A stretch of DNA of 64,000 nucleotides from Taenia hydatigena (GCA_036345935.2 JADWOT020000001.1:28307627-28371626), one strand, 5' to 3'; counted from the stretch's first letter, positions 21,401 to 34,915 are shown. The notes: generated by a model not told the origin, from the sequence alone. Made by a program: numbers and translations.

Positions 21401-21890
21401 CCGCTTGTTTCCTTTCCCTTCATATGTTACGTTGACTACATGTACCACTTAGTGTTTCTTTCTCCTACTTATTCGATTGATCTCGACCACCACCTACTCA
21501 CTTCCAAGGCGTCCCTCACACCTACTCACCTACTCACTTCAAAAGCACCATTGCTACATGATGCTTCTGAAATTGAGTAATGAGAATTAGCGTTTGATGT
21601 GTCCCAAAATTTATTTTAATCCTACAACTATGCGAGAGTGAAGGATGACAGGTGGTAAGGAGCACGAGCAGCGAAGTAGCAGATAGAGGAACAAAAAACA
21701 GTGTCTAAGTTATTTTAAATTGACAGCAACACGCATACTGTCACCATGTCACCACGTAGACTGCATTGCGGCATCAAATCACCAATGCAAAGACCAGGTA
21801 CGAGCAGAAGAAGGCTGCGAAGACTTATTCATTTACCAACAGAGTCATCGCCAAGTCACCGAAGCAATCATCTGAGTGTGTTGGACGCAA
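18446..21890. repeat. Arm section shared only by the two arms
   Basis: Matches 48560-52090 in reverse and has no other partner that I saw in the window. It holds AT-rich, stop-dense DNA, a GCATTG-rich stretch near 19408-19445, and open frames (e.g. 20011-20442 minus, 18914-19198 plus) that are broken or shifted in the partner. No gene called. Confidence 0.5.
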
Positions 21891-22344
21891 ACACATGGAA
21901 TACGTGAGACTTTGTGGGCTATCTGCTCCCACTCTGCTCTTTTCACGGGTGTGGAGGTCAAAGAGGAGAAACGAAAGCTGCATTTCTGCATTTAAAGAAT
22001 TTTTTTAAAGTGATGCGGTTGATGTCACTTGGACATTGTTAGAATGCACACCGTACAGGAATCTTGCAGACGCAAGCTCGAAATTTCTTTTTTGAGGAGC
22101 AGTGAAGCGAAAAAGATTTTATTGTACTTGCTCTCTTCTCTCTCTTTTGTGCTTGGTAGATCCTCAAGACTGCGAAGTCTACGAGAAATTGCTAGGGTCG
22201 AAAGGACAAATCCGACTATGACACTCATGAAACGTAAAATTCTCTGGATGATTGTGAAGGCAAAGTTAGACGAGTCTCAAAGCTTTCAGAGGCTGCAATC
22301 CGCTCTGGAAGCCTTAGCCGTAACGGGTAACGGGTAAAACGCTC

Positions 22345-22560
22345 CTGCCTGTCCAAGTAGGCAAGTTATACAGACATCACTCGTTTAATGATGGGACCAC
22401 CAATGGATGCTGAAAGGAAGGGGACACACCATGACTGCAGACATCACATGTGAACGATCTCGATCCACATTGACTGAGAGGTGGTTTCCACGAAGTGTAA
22501 GGCTGTTGCAATATCAGCAGCTGTGTGTCGACACATTCGCAAAGGTGTGCAACAGAACGA
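22345..22560 (+). repeat. Repeat module D, copy 2
   Basis: Starts TGTCCAAGTAGGCAAGTT and contains CTGTTGCAATATCAGCAGCTG and CATTCGCAAAGGTGTGCAA. It lies directly upstream of the fold-back element. Confidence 0.7.
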
Positions 22561-22789
22561 AACGAGTAGATTATGCAGGTGGGTATCTGTGTCCATCACT
22601 GGTGCTATGAGTAATGAGGTGAGGTGGTGAGGATTATGCACGTTTGGAGAAGGACCGGTGTTGTTGCTCCACCTCCGCTGTCTCTGTAATTAACACTTCG
22701 TCAGGTCGTCGCACTTGCGTCATATGTGCGTGACCAATCAGTATTCCAAGTTAGAGGAGAATCGTTCATCGAACACGTCTTTGGCTGCC

Positions 22790-23405
22790 GACCTGCCGTC
22801 AAATGAGATTTATAAAAATCGACCACCTAAAGCTGCTACCAACCCGACAAACTCAAGGCGTAATAAAAAGCGTTAACTTAGTGTATTCTTACTAGGCTTA
22901 GTTTCATCATTAGGTTGAGGTCTATAGGCAGCACAAAGGGCAGAAAGGTCAACCTCAATTCACGTTGCGCACATCCATCCACCTCAGAATTGCAGGCTAG
23001 CTGAATAGCCACGCCCAAGTTTTGTGGCAGCCACTTCTCGCCCAAAGCGAATTTGAGCACGATGTACTGACTGACAACAAAGGTTATGCAGTAGTAATTT
23101 ACTAGAATAGGCCTGCCTCTCGATTCAAGCAACGCAGGAGAGAGTACGAGATTCTATTTCTTTGGTCACTGACCCGTCCGGCGAAATGACGGTGGCGTAT
23201 TGTTTTTTCTGCTTGGTCACTTTTTCCGACATCGTCTGCACATAGATGCTCAAATGCGCCTTGGCCAAAAAGGAGCTGCAGCGAAAATTTGAGTGCGTCC
23301 ATTCAGTTAGACTAACATTCTGTGGTGGATAGGCGTACGTAATGTGGATTTCCGTTAGGCCATTCCAATCTTCGTGCTGTCGGTTAAGTTCAACCTGGTC
23401 CATTC
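22790..23405 (+). repeat. Fold-back element, copy 1 (truncated)
   Basis: Two inverted halves meet near 23100-23125. The outer arm begins around ATCGACCACCTAAAGCTGCT and TTCTTACTAGGC. The outer part of the right half is missing: sequence matching 47607-47722 of the partner is absent here. The right half read on the minus strand encodes HLSIYVQTMSEKVTKQKKQ, as in the other copies. Confidence 0.75.
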
Positions 23406-24999
23406 ATTCCTGCTTAGCCGTAGTTTTCTTAGAGCTAGTAGCCTGAGCACAGGTAGGCGACATTCACCATTACTAGTAACATGGGCAGCGAAGTAGCTTG
23501 ATGAGGATGAAGGACGTTAAGAGAAGGCCCGGCGATGTCACTGCTTCATTGCTGCCTCTGTGATGGTTGCTACTGCGTGGAGGCCGAGGTGCATGCACAC
23601 GCGCAGCTCTGCTGATCAGAAGGGTTGGATTAACCACCTTCACAGCCGCTTTTTCACGTCGGCACATTTGCTATTTATATATATGCTGGACTAAGTAGTT
23701 CTCAATGCTAGCTGAGACGCGTTCGACGAACACGCATCTTAAAGTGGAACTGTCTTCACCTGCCTTCGATTAAGAAGCGGACCCTTTCTTCCTGCTCTCA
23801 TTTACTCGTTTTGAGGGGAAGAAAGTCGAAAATGTGACACATTTCAATGCATTTGTTAGAGGACAGGAGTTAACAAAGGACAACAATCTAGCTGTTTCAT
23901 TTGCAAGCAGCACAAGCCTTACTGCCCGTGTAAATCAGCATGTCCAAGATTAATGCAACCAGGGCAGAAAAGGAATGTCAAAGCCAAAGAGCTACGATGG
24001 GATGATTCATTCGAATGTACAAGGTGTTGGTCTAGAGGCAGAATTATGAGAAAGGGGAGAGAGGTCAGAGTCTACAGTCGCATACTCATAGAGTGGGAAT
24101 TGTAGGTCTGTAATTCCTAGTTTTAATATAATCTGTAACTCATTATCCCCTCCTCTCAGCTTTGTAGCCTCCTCCTCCTTCTGATAAAAGAAATAAAAGA
24201 CAAAATAGATAGATCGAATTTTAGCATTTGGGTTTGAGGTGCAGAGCAATATTTTTGTTCTTCGGATGCAATGAGGAGCAGGAGTGGACCCTCATGCACT
24301 CTAACACATCTGCCACGTCTCAGTAACAACGATGATTGATGGATGGTCTGGATCCCAAACGCTCCACACTTGGTTCATTTCAGTGACAGCTCTCTAGCCA
24401 CGGGTATTACGGATAATGGCCATAGCGTTTCTCTTCAAAGACCTAACACAGTTCTACTCCTCCCTGTTCGTTTCCACATAAAACAGCCATTGATGTAACA
24501 CGTATAACGAAAGTTAATTTAAAAATGGAAAAACATGCACATAATGCTTAGTTTTATTCAAATTAGGGCAAGAGTTGCATATCTAGCCTGCTAAAGTGTC
24601 CATGTAAAATTTAACAGAATAACTTCCAAGCTTAGAATGATTGCAGTCTCTGTTTGTGCTACTAAAGTCATTGGAATAATTTATCAGTGATTTTTAACTT
24701 TCATTCGGTGCCTGTATGACCGAAACTGACGCTCCTTTCCATGAGGGCCGATTGTTTGCCCGATTGGCCTTTCTGCTGCCTCAGCACTGTTTCGTGCGGT
24801 GGTGGACTTTGGTAAAGCGGGCAATCAAGTGTTCAGAGACGAGTGTGTGTGTGTTTGTGTGTATTTTCTTTTGCTCATGGCGAAACTGCACCTGTACTGA
24901 CTGACTTGCAACTTATCCAAAACGAACACACTTAATTATCGCTCTCAGCATCAAGCAGTTTGAGAGGTGTGTCATCTGTTGCTTGACACTCATTTGGCC

Positions 25000-26595
25000 A
25001 CATTAACCGTTAGACGCCTGTGTTACTGTGCCACTGAAATCCTTAAAACTGAGGTTAAGTCGACCATTTTCGGCAGGACTGCCATCTTCATCCTCCGACA
25101 GTGTCATCGCCAAACTACCGAAGGATGAAACTTGCGACGGTGTAGCTGCCTTGCCTGTCGTCGACGAGAAGACGAGGATTTGGAAATGAATTGCGCGCGA
25201 AACAACATCCAATCACTCGAGGGTGACGGACGCGAGTAGATGGATTATATGGACGGCCTCCAGACAGAGCTAAGCTCTTCCGTTGTGTGCTTTTACTTCG
25301 TGCAATAGCCACAGTTTACTAACGAATTCGCGAAAGTGTACAATAGAATAAGCAATTGCCACCCCACCTTGGCTAAGAAGCCTCATTCACTCATTGTCTG
25401 TCTCTCATATCTTCAGTGATTTTGGTCCCTTCGCCTACTTATTGCGGTTGAAGCGCAAGATGTAGCGATCATACAAAAGGGCAAAAAGCTGGAGGGTGGT
25501 AAAGAGGGGAAAAATGAGGACACTTGATCCTCGCTCATCATTGCACCAAAGAAGCTTTAGTATTGAGTCTGCGACGCTTTTCAATGGATTTGTTAATTCC
25601 TGTGACTACATTAGTTCATCCCCTTCCTCTCGTGTTCATGCATAGGTTTTTAATTCTTAAAAAGACTAGGATGAGGGCAGACATGGATTATTCTTTATCG
25701 TGATATGATGTTAGTTCAGTGAATATTCCACTTTGCTGAAGGCAGATGAAGACTGTTCGGCAGCCGGAGACGTGTTCGTCGGACGCATCTCGTCTAACTT
25801 TGAGGACTAATTAGCTAAAGCGTATATAATGCAAACGTGTTGACCTGACGAAGAGGCTGTGGTCAGTCTGGCCGTAGAGTTCAGCAGTGTTGCATCAGCA
25901 CCAATCGCATTAACAGTGGCGGTGGAGCAACAGCACCGGTTCTGGATACTGATACCCACCTGCATCCAATCTACTCGTTTTGAGCGAAAGAGAACCAAGT
26001 AAGGAAAGACGAACTCCGCACCTTTACACACCCTTGCGAATGCTGCCTCGATAAGTTTTGAGACTCGATGAACTTTGTCCTCACAAGCATCCAGTGAAAA
26101 TTACCGTCTCATGTCGATGCGTACACTTCTTGCATGATTGATGTCATGGGAGGTGCCCTTTCGACCCAAGCAAGTTCTCGTAGTCTTCGTGGCCTTAGGG
26201 ATCCACCGGGCACAGAGGAGGCAAGAGAAAACAAGCATAAAATCTTCTCCGCCTCACTGCTTGCCAGTAAATAGCTCTCGTGGTTTCGTCTTCGAGAATG
26301 CCGTGTGAGGCCTGTTTTAACAACGCCCCAAGCGGCATCAATCGCATCACTTGAAATCGAATTTTTCGAAGTAACAAAATGAAAGTATTGCTTAAAGAGC
26401 TGATCACAATGCGTGCAAAGGTCATGGAATTCGTCCCTCCTTCTTGATCTCTACACTCTTGGAAAAAGCAGGTTGTGAGCGGTTGGTAAACAAAGTCTCA
26501 TAGAATCCAATCGCTCGAGTCTGGCGCGCTCGGGTTATTGGGAGCTGCTGCACACGCAGTTCATTTTCGAATCCTCGTCTTCTCGTCGACGACAG
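25000..26595 (+). repeat. Core block of the repeat territory, copy 1
   Basis: This block occurs three times: here, at 44386-46000 (reverse) and at 55380-56965 (direct). It includes GGCCTCCAGACAGAGCTAAG, TGTACAATAG, a palindrome copy at 25767-25791 and GTGGCGGTGGAGCAACAGCA. Open frames such as 25807-26031 minus are conserved at base level along with everything around them, so conservation here is not evidence of coding. Confidence 0.8.
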
Positions 26596-26599
26596 AGAA

Positions 26600-27540
26600 G
26601 CATGTCTGTAACGAGCCAACTGTTGGGCGTGGCTGTAGCTGTGGGTGATCCACTTCACCAGTTTCTCTCATTTGGCAATCAAGTGCGTAGGTTATAATAG
26701 GAGAAAGTCAAATGCCAAATGGTCATGGCTCTGATTGTCAACTAATCAATAGATCAGTAACCACGCTACCGACATAGACAATGCCACCAAATTAAGAACC
26801 TCAGAAGCAGTTGCAAACATTGAAAAATTGATTTGCACTCCAATGATTAACTAGTCGTCTAAGGGGAACATTGGCAAAATGATCTTCCATTTAGAGAGGA
26901 TCGTCACATACTCAAGGTGAGGTGGAGGAAGATACCGCACACCATCCTTATGCCAATCAGTCATTATCTTCATAATATTTGCCTTTTTTCCAAGCCTTTT
27001 CTCTTTCCACGCCAATGCTATCAAGCCTTGCATGAATGACATCTTATTTCAAACAAGTGCGCATTCTTGCACACCTACAACAGTTGACTTGCTGAAGGAG
27101 TAGTGGATAAAAAGGAGGATTGAGCGCAATTTGGGTTGGCTAGGATGCCACCCTGAGTTCAGTGAGAAGGTTGTGCGCTTCGGGCTACAGCAGCCTCTCA
27201 ATGTCCTTCGATTGCAGTCTACCGACTACAAGAACCCTAAGCGCCACATGCAAAGAATTCGCATTACCCTTTGTGGATTGTGCAAGATTTCACTTGGGTT
27301 TGAAAGACAATGACATTTAAGCGAGGATCAAACGCATCGGCGTGTAAAGAACAAGGGCTGGGCCGGGAGGCTTAGAGCAGTTGTGGGGACACAATACGCT
27401 TGAAGTCCCACCACTCACATTGGTGGTTAAAAGCCTGACGTCTCCTCATCACCGATAAGTGGCCTCAGTGTATGCGTAAAGTAGAGGGAGGAGAGTAAGA
27501 AGTCGATGCTGAGATTTTTTCGAGAAATAGCTCCACTACA
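26600..27540. other. Spacer start, nothing recognised
   Basis: Mostly unmatched sequence just inside the left arm. A minus-strand frame (26851-27042) and a plus-strand frame (27131-27313) are open but lack paired splice sites. No repeat partner noticed. Confidence 0.35.
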
Positions 27541-27814
27541 TCAACTCAGTCATATACCTCATAAAGATGGTGATGCCGCATTCGCATTCTGACTAAGGCT
27601 GCTATAAAACAACCTCTTTACGTGGTTGTGGAGTTCCCTTAGGTCAAGGCAGCACTAACCACTGAGATGTGAAGAGAAGCACAGTTATGCATGCCAGCTC
27701 GGGCGTCATTGGCATCTCTGACTGCTACGATCATAGTCATAAGTACCCGCGTCCATCTGCTAGACTGAACGACTGAAATAATTACGGCTTACGTGCTTCA
27801 TACAGGCTTGGCTT

Positions 27815-28470
27815 AGTAGTCCTCAACGGTGGACGATAAGTGTTCGGCGAACACCATTCTTGCTGTGCAACCGCCATCATCTACCTTCGAGAGAGAAAAG
27901 CGCTCTCATAACACTCATCACTCTGCCTCGTTCATCAATAACCAAAGATGTGTTAAGCCTGAGTCTGCGACACATTTCGATGGGTTTGTTGGTTTCTGTA
28001 ATTGGATCTGTGCATCCTCCTTCCCTCATTTTCGCAAAGCTTTTATTTCTTAAAAGTGGTAAAGTGCGATCCACCAGGAAGTACTCTTAATTGATGTGAA
28101 GGCTAGTGATGACGGTTCCGAAGCCAGAGGCGTGCTCTTTGAACGCTTCGTAGTCAAGCATGAATAATACAGGTATGGCGACGTGATGAAGCTGCTTCAG
28201 AAATGTCAACGCTATTGAATTATGTGGTGGCTAATCTGTCTGTTGAAATCGCATGTGCCTGCGTCTCTTCTTCCTTGCAGCAGCACTAGTCACAGAAACA
28301 GTGGTGGTTCAGCAACAGTACCTGTCCTTGCCCGAACATGCTTAATCCTCCTCATCCCAACTCGTCATCAATGACTCCAATGATGGAGATTGATGCCCAC
28401 CCCGTTACATATCTTTGCAATTATGGCGGTGCGTCGCTGCTGACATTGCAGCAGCATCAAACTTCGTGAG
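27815..28470 (+). repeat. Palindrome-flanked module P-C-P, copy 1
   Basis: A palindrome in minus orientation (27831-27862), then GAGTCTGCGACACATTTCGA...TTTGTTGGTTTCTGT, then a decayed palindrome in plus orientation (28125-28150), then a GTGCCTGCGTC block. The same order is found at 63150-63690. The module is thus itself an inverted pair around a unique centre. Confidence 0.65.
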
Positions 28471-28639
28471 AGCCGCCTCTTAGCCAATTAGGATTGAGAC
28501 CGTTTGCAAGTAGCATCTGCAATCGTAGTGGACCTCTTGCCTTTTTTATCATGAAATGGTGCTTCAGTTACTAAAAAAGTAACGTTTGCACGACTCGCCT
28601 GCTTTGACAGACAGGTGTGTGTTGCATGTTAACAAAGCC

Positions 28640-29290
28640 GTTTGACTTGGACTCTTCAATTTGTCTGGACTATTAACGTTACTGCAATGTGGGAGCGATT
28701 CGTCTTTCATCCATTCTGTTCTTGGTTCAAAAGTAGCTTGCAGCCTCAGGGACTTTCAGACCTGGCTCAAATTCGCCATTGCAACCATCTAGTGAAATTT
28801 AACGTCTTACGCCGATGCGTTCACTTCTCGCATGAACGATATCTACAGAGATGTTTCTTCGACCCAAGCGAGTCCTTGCAGCCGTCATGGTCTTAGGGGT
28901 CAACCAGAGGCAGGATAGACAGAATCGAACAAGCAAGCCGAAATCTTTCGGTCTTTTGTCTGTTGAGAACCCTGTGTGGCACTTGTTTCAACAAATGGCA
29001 CCAATGGCAGCACTTGAAAGAGAACACTCCAAACAATGCGCTGAAGACTCTCTGGTTGGTTTCTGCGCAGGTCGTGACAAGAGAGGAACGCAAAGCGCGT
29101 GGTCATTTTGGCGTTCATCTCTCCTTCTTGACCTTCACACCTTATCATAGAAGCAACAACGAAGCTATGACATTGTTGAGCTTTTTCGTAACGTCCTTCA
29201 TCTCATCAAGCTACCTCGTTACTCATGCAACTAGTAATAGAGAATGCCACCTACCTGTATTCAAGCTACTCGTTCAGAGAAAGTGATGGC
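28640..29290 (-). repeat. Inverted copy of the TGAGAC...GGTAGATCC block
   Basis: Reverse complement of the block at 32890-33330 and 44490-44910, recognised by CGATGCGTTCACTTCTCGCA, TTCGACCCAAGCGAGT and GGTCTTAGGGG. Four overlapping open frames lie here on both strands; none is supported as a gene. Confidence 0.6.
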
Positions 29291-29321
29291 TAAGTAGAGC
29301 TGGATGAACATCGAATTCGCT

Positions 29322-29985
29322 GTAGCATGTCAGGAAATCGATCACTAAAAGCCCCTACCAACCAAACAAACTCAAGGTGTTATAAGAAACGCTAATTTCG
29401 TTTTTCCTTACTAAGCATAGCCTTTTAGTTGGGTTGAACCCCACCGACAGCACGAGGTGTAGAAATGTCTAACGGTAACCCGCATTCTGCACGTCAGATT
29501 TTGGGTCAAGCTGAATGGACGCACTCACCTTTTTGTGGCTGTCGATTCTCGCCCAGAGTGAACTTGAGCATCTGCACGCAGATAATGTTGGAAAAGGTGA
29601 CCAAGCAGAAGGAACAAATCGCCACCGTCATTATACCAGCGGAATTGGTGGCCGAAAAATTGGCATTTTTTACTGTCTCCTGCGCCGCCCTAGTCGAGAG
29701 AAGGCCTATTCAACCAAGTTATTAGTACATAACATTCGTCAGCGGTCAATGCCTCCTGCTATAATTTGCTTTGGACGAGCTCTGGCCGCCACAAAAGTTG
29801 AACGTGGCTAATCCGCTGGTCCCAAATTCTGAGGTGGATGGAGGCTGCCGTGCTGCCGGTGGAGCTTAACCCGACGATGAGGCTATGCCCCGTAAAGGAA
29901 CACAAAATTGATGCTTCTTACTACCCTTTGAGTTTAATGGGTTGGTAGCAGCTCGAAACGGCCGATTTTCCGATTTTTTGTCAAA
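29322..29985 (+). repeat. Fold-back element, copy 2
   Basis: The left half runs to about 29700 and the inverted right half from 29705, with GAGAGAAGGCCTATTC at the centre. The left half on the plus strand reads RFSPRVNLSICTQIMLEKV then TKQKEQIATVI (frame 29465-29725), homologous to the copies at 23.1, 34.4 and 47.8 kb. A plus-orientation palindrome follows at 30021-30046. Confidence 0.75.
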
Positions 29986-30059
29986 GTTTTGAAACCTTAT
30001 TTGACGACGGTTCGGCAGTCAGAGGCGTGTTCGTCACAAGCTTCTCGTCTAAGTTTGAG

Positions 30060-32890
30060 GACTCATCCTGCCATGTAAACATTACAGCACTGTTTGAGTT
30101 GGCATGAAACAGTCAGCCAACAGTGAGCGCTATGTTCTAAGCGACTCCGATGGCTATCAGTGGAGTGAATCCCATGCTTTGACTTTAGCTACGTAGAACA
30201 GACGGGGACCGAAAGATGAATGATAGAGTAAATGGTCTCGCTTTACCTATTTTTCTACTCTGAGAAACTCGCAACCGTAAGTGTGCACTTGTGGAGTCTC
30301 TCACAGCACGCGGCATTCAGTTAGAGAAATCTTACATCAATTTGAGTAGGAGAAAGCGATAAAGTGGAAGTGAATAAAGAGTGAGTGAAGGTGGAGAGGG
30401 TGAATGATTAGATAGGAGGCTACGGCATCACCATTTGCCATATTTATCTATTCTCGACGCACAGATATATAATGTGTGGCAATTAAAAAGACTTTCTGCC
30501 CGAGTCCTTGCAGTAGCCGCACTTTGATTCCTAGTTTAGCAGTGTCCCAATAGACGCAACCGACCTCGCAGTGCCACTGCTATATGTCAAAGAGATTGCA
30601 ACCACCACTGGGGTGGCGCGCCTCGGCACCGACTTGGGTGAGTCTCAATGTTTCCATTTGCCCTCCTCTTCCAAACTCGCACCATAGGTGCTGCATAGGA
30701 GCCTTTACAGCGAAGGGGCAGCTTTACCCTATCTCGGTGTCGTCGTCCCACCACAGCGGCTTCAGCAGAGTGTTGTTGTTGTGCATAGCTTTTGTTGCAC
30801 CAGATGGTTGTCCGTTACAAATTGGGGGTAAATTGTACCACCGCAGTGGTTCGGGTTTGATCCAAATTGTCCCCCTCTCTGCCATATTATTTTCGTCAAA
30901 CCCACATCACTCAGGCTGATCCTTGTAAGATCATTTAACTGGCAGTGATGGATAAACAAAACCGTTTGAGTTCATTGGTTTACTGATCAACGCCCCAGTT
31001 TCACCGAGGTCAATGGACACTAATGTTGGCCAATGGTGATAGCTGTCGTCAGGGGTTTCCTGGAGACGACGAAACATCGCTACTTTAACAGTGGATCGTT
31101 TACTCAAATTTAAAGGTTTCGAGTTAGTAAACGAGACCAGCAGACTTCCTTAAAGCTACTCGTTAAGATCTCGAGCTCTCCACAGGCAAGCTATTACTTG
31201 GAAACTGATGAGGTGCTTACCCCTCAGTAGGTTTGCTGGGGTTACCAGACATTAGTACTTCCTTTGCTATAGCGACATGTCTTCTTCTCTGCAACAGTCG
31301 ATGAGTCAACCACATGGCACTTTTGACGTTGCAGTGACCTAATGCCAATGTAGACCAGCGAATTCTTCTGCACGGCGTCCTCCTGTGCCTGCTAGTCATT
31401 TAATCAGCTTAGCGGCCAAATGTGCTTGCTTAAGCAGCTAGATTATGGTCCTTCTTCAAGCCCCTCCTCCAAGCGATCCACTGCAAGGTGTCACGGATTC
31501 CTCACCAATATTCTACTCCCAGGCCCGCGTCTTTTTCTCAGTAGTAGGATGAAAACAGATGCCGAGCACTCCTCATTGGCGATGTAATAATAGGTCAGTG
31601 TGATAAGAGCATGCTGATTCAGAGAGTGCTTTACTCCCTCAACGGAAGATGATGACTACGGTTCCGTAGCCAGAAGCGTGTTAGTCAAAAGCCCCTCACC
31701 CAACATTGAGGACTACTTAGCCGACCACATCTACACATCAACTCTGCAGTGACGGTTACGCAGCAGTGGAGCCTTGACGACGATTTGGATGGAGGCGCAA
31801 AATTGTACTAGCGTTCGTCGCTCAAGGATCTCCTCTGACCATTGGCTTTGCAATCGTCTTAATGCTAATGTCCAACTTGGCAAAAGTTTAATGCCAGGTC
31901 TACCAATGATGGCTGATTTGGCACGAAAAACTTTTGTTCTCTTCCCATTACTTTGAGCTGTGCTGCACTAACCTCAAGAATTCCTAACACCACGTAAAGA
32001 AGTTTGGTTCTCATTGTGACACCGATAACCAGGATGCAAATACGGCGTTTGATAGGCACTTGAGACGGAGCTGAGTGCACCGACGTGTAAAAAGGAGGCC
32101 GTTGGATGCCGTGATGGGGTTAGAAGAAAGGAAACTTAGTAAACTGTATCTACTTACACAAAAAAGGCTATGCGCGACAGAAAGCTTTTAAAGGTGTTTG
32201 GGTGGAGCCATTGTGGACCGCCAGTCGAAAAAAGGTCAGTGAGTTTGCCATTTTCGTTTCTCATTACTGCTTTCCAAACCAATGAAATGCCATGTCAGCA
32301 CGGTAGAGGCCAGTTCTGTTCTGCTCCTTAGACAAATTTCCATACCAAAACGCCAAATAATGCAGAATATTTTCCCCATTTGGCTCATGTTGTGTGGTAG
32401 GGGCAAAGAGGACACAATCATCAGGCTGCATTCGCCTTTTCCACCCGATATCAGTCAAATCTTTGAAGAGAAGGAGGAGAATTGCTATTACCACTTATTT
32501 TGTGTTTATGTAATGGAACTTCATCCTCTCGGAGCAACCACAATTTAGATCCGTGCTCCACCACCCGACAACAATTGGGCCGAGGCTGCGTGACTGAGGG
32601 CAGAAGTGACAGTGGAGCGATGTGACATTACCTGCTTCTGGCTTCCGCCTTTTCAGGATGTGCTATCCTTCAGTTTTCCTTTTTTAATGGTGCTTGCGGT
32701 GAAACGTAACAAATAAATTGATGTCGGAGGACAGCACTTTATGTACTGGTTTGTTATGCTGGACAGTTATGTGGTAGTGGTTTGGTAGACAGTGGGACAT
32801 TTCAGTTTGGCGAGATTAAGGCTAGTAAGGCCTTATTCGCTAAGGAAAAATTTAAGAATAATGATCATCTAAGCGTGCTAAACGCAAATA
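30060..32890. repeat. Diverged repeat pieces, no gene
   Basis: 30900-31470 loosely matches 11400-11840. 31640-31760 carries a decayed palindrome with GACTACGGTTCCGTAGCC and ATTGAGGACTACTTAG. A splice-like frame 32282-32548 plus was seen but has no acceptor. Otherwise unremarkable. Confidence 0.4.
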
Positions 32891-33417
32891 AATGGATTAT
32901 ATGAGACATTGTGCACTATCTGCTCCCACTCTGCATGTTTTAAAGGTGTCGAGGTCAAAAAGGGGAGACAAAATCCGCACTTCTTATGCACCTCGCGATT
33001 CGCTCTCACAATAAGTGCTTTCAATTTATTACTTGGAGAAATATCCCCCAAGCGATGCGGTTTATACTGCCCGAGGCGTCGTTAAAACAGACACCGCACA
33101 GGAGGCTTGCAGACAAAAGCAAGAAAGCTCTTTACCGACGAGTAGTGCGACGGAACAGATTCTATTAGACTTGTTCTCTTGTATCTATTCTGTGTTTGGT
33201 AGATCCCTAAGACTGCGAAGATTACAAAAACTCGCTTGAGTGGAAAGGACACCTCCCATGATATCACTCATGAAAGAAGTGAACGCATCGACATGAGACG
33301 GTAAAATTTAGTAGATGATTGTTAAATCTCTCCCACCTTGCGAAGGAAACGTTAGCAGCCGAGACAACTCGGATTATCAAAATCGAGCGACGTTAGTAGC
33401 GGGTAACACACACCTGC

Positions 33418-33590
33418 CTGTCCAAGTAGGCAAGTTGTGCAGACATCGCTTGTCTAGCAATGGGGCCACCAATGGATGCAAAAACGATCTCGGTCAACAT
33501 TGACTGAGCGGTGACTTCCACGACGGATGAGGCTGTTACAATGTCAGCAGCTGTGTGTTGACACATCCATTAAGGTGCGTAATAGAATGG
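33418..33590 (+). repeat. Repeat module D, copy 3
   Basis: Starts CTGTCCAAGTAGGCAAGTTG and contains ATGTCAGCAGCTGTGTGTTG. About 50 bp shorter in the middle than copy 2. Confidence 0.7.
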
Positions 33591-33944
33591 ATTTCTTCCT
33601 TCCTTACTGACCCTCATTTACTCGCAACGAGTAGATTGAATGCAGGTTGGTGTCAGTAATCATCACTGGTGATACGAGTAACGAGGTGGGGTAATGAGGA
33701 TTAAGCTCATTTGGAGGAGGACCAGTGCTCTTGCTCTACCACCGCTTTTACTGTGATTGGTGCTGCTGCGACACTTTGCAGAATTCTACGGCCAGATTGA
33801 CCACAGCACCATTAGTAGGGCTAAACATTTGGTCGCTTCGTCAGGCTGACACGTTTGCATCACGTGTTTGACTAATTGGCCCTCAAAGTTAGACGAGAAG
33901 AGTTCGATGAACACGCCTCTAGCTGCCAATGAGGTTGTAAAATT

Positions 33945-34615
33945 TAACAGCATATCAGAAAATCGGCCACTTAAAGCTGTTATCAACCCAACAAAATCGA
34001 GGGTATTAAGAAGCATCAATTTTGTGTTTCCTTACTAGGCATAGTCTCATCGTCAGGTTAAGCTCCACCGGCAGCCTGGCAACCTCCATTCACCTCAGAA
34101 TTCGGGACTAGCGGATTGACCACGTTCAACTTTTGTGGCAACCGCATCTCACCCGAAGCAAATTCGAGCAGAAAGTATTGGCCGCTAACAAGTGTTATGC
34201 ACCAATAATGTGTTTGAAGAGGCCTGTCTCTCGACTCGAGCGGTGCAAGAGACAGTATGAGTAGTTATTTCTTGGCCACCAATTCACTTAGTATAATGAC
34301 GGTGGCGACTCGTTCCATCTGCTTGGTCACCTTTCCCGACATTCTCTGCGTGCAGATGCTCAAATTCACTCTGGGTGAGAAACGGCCGCCACAGAGGTTG
34401 AGTGCGTCCATTCAGCTTGACCCAAATTCTGTGGCGGATAGGCGTGCAGAATGTGGGTTTCCGTTAGACATTTCTACACCTCGTGCTGCCGGTGGTTTTC
34501 AACCTGACTTGAAGGATGTGCCTAGTAAGGAACAACGGAATTAATGCTTCTTATAACGCCTTGAGTTTGTTTGGTTAGTAGAAGCCTTCAGTGGTCGATT
34601 TTCTGACATTTCCAA
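33945..34615 (+). repeat. Fold-back element, copy 3
   Basis: Near-symmetrical hairpin of about 330 bp arms with its centre near 34245. The outer ends are CAGAAAATCGGCCACTTAAA and its inverted match CACTGAAGGCTT...TCGATTTTCTG. Inner landmarks CTTACTAGGCATAG and GTGCCTAGTAAG face each other. The minus strand of the right half reads CGGRFSPRVNLSICTQRMSG. Confidence 0.8.
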
Positions 34616-34915
34616 TAAATATTGACTTTCATCCATTCCAACTTAGCTATCGCTTTTCCAGAACGAGTGGCTTGAATACAGGTAGGTAGTATTCTCCAGT
34701 ACTAGTTGCATGAGTAGCGAGGCAGCTTGATGAGGATGAAGGACGTTAGGAGAATGCTCGAAGATGCCATTGCTTCGTTGTTGCCTCCGTGATAGGTGCT
34801 GCTGCTAGGATGCCGAGGTGCACGCACACGCCAGATCAGCCACCACCACAGCCACTTCTTCACGTCGGCACATTCGTTATATATATGCTGGACTAAGTAG
34901 TTCTCAATGTTGGAC

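Larger units (their letters stand above)
21890..24100 (+). repeat. Composite repeat unit, direct copy of 32890-35350
   Basis: The modules follow in the same order as at 32890-35350: a TGAGACTTTGTG...GGTAGATCC block, module D, a GTAGATT...GCAGGTGGGT block, the near-palindrome, the fold-back element, a second palindrome, and a TGTGACACATTTCAATG block. This defines one long repeat unit of about 2.3 kb. It is clearly diverged from the 32.9 kb copy but almost identical to its inverted-repeat partner at 47.0-49.2 kb. Confidence 0.75.
16035..26595 (+). repeat. Large inverted repeat, left arm
   Basis: Aligns in reverse orientation with 44386-52375. Checked anchor pairs include 16190-16215 with 52223-52248, 18500-18560 with 52030-52090, 23125-23403 with 47720-48000, 24007-24249 with 46750-47000, and 25807-26031 with 44951-45175. 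The inner end is the shared CTCGTCGACGACAGA at 26581-26595. Identity is very high near 22.5-26.6 kb and lower toward 18-21 kb. The arm contains a 2.2 kb block (16263-18445) absent from the other arm and lacks about 115 bp of the fold-back element present there. Confidence 0.9.

Noticed and set aside
25807..26031. Conserved open frame present three times (also 44951-45175 and 56196-56396)
   Set aside because: The surrounding non-coding DNA is conserved equally, so the frame simply travels with the repeat.
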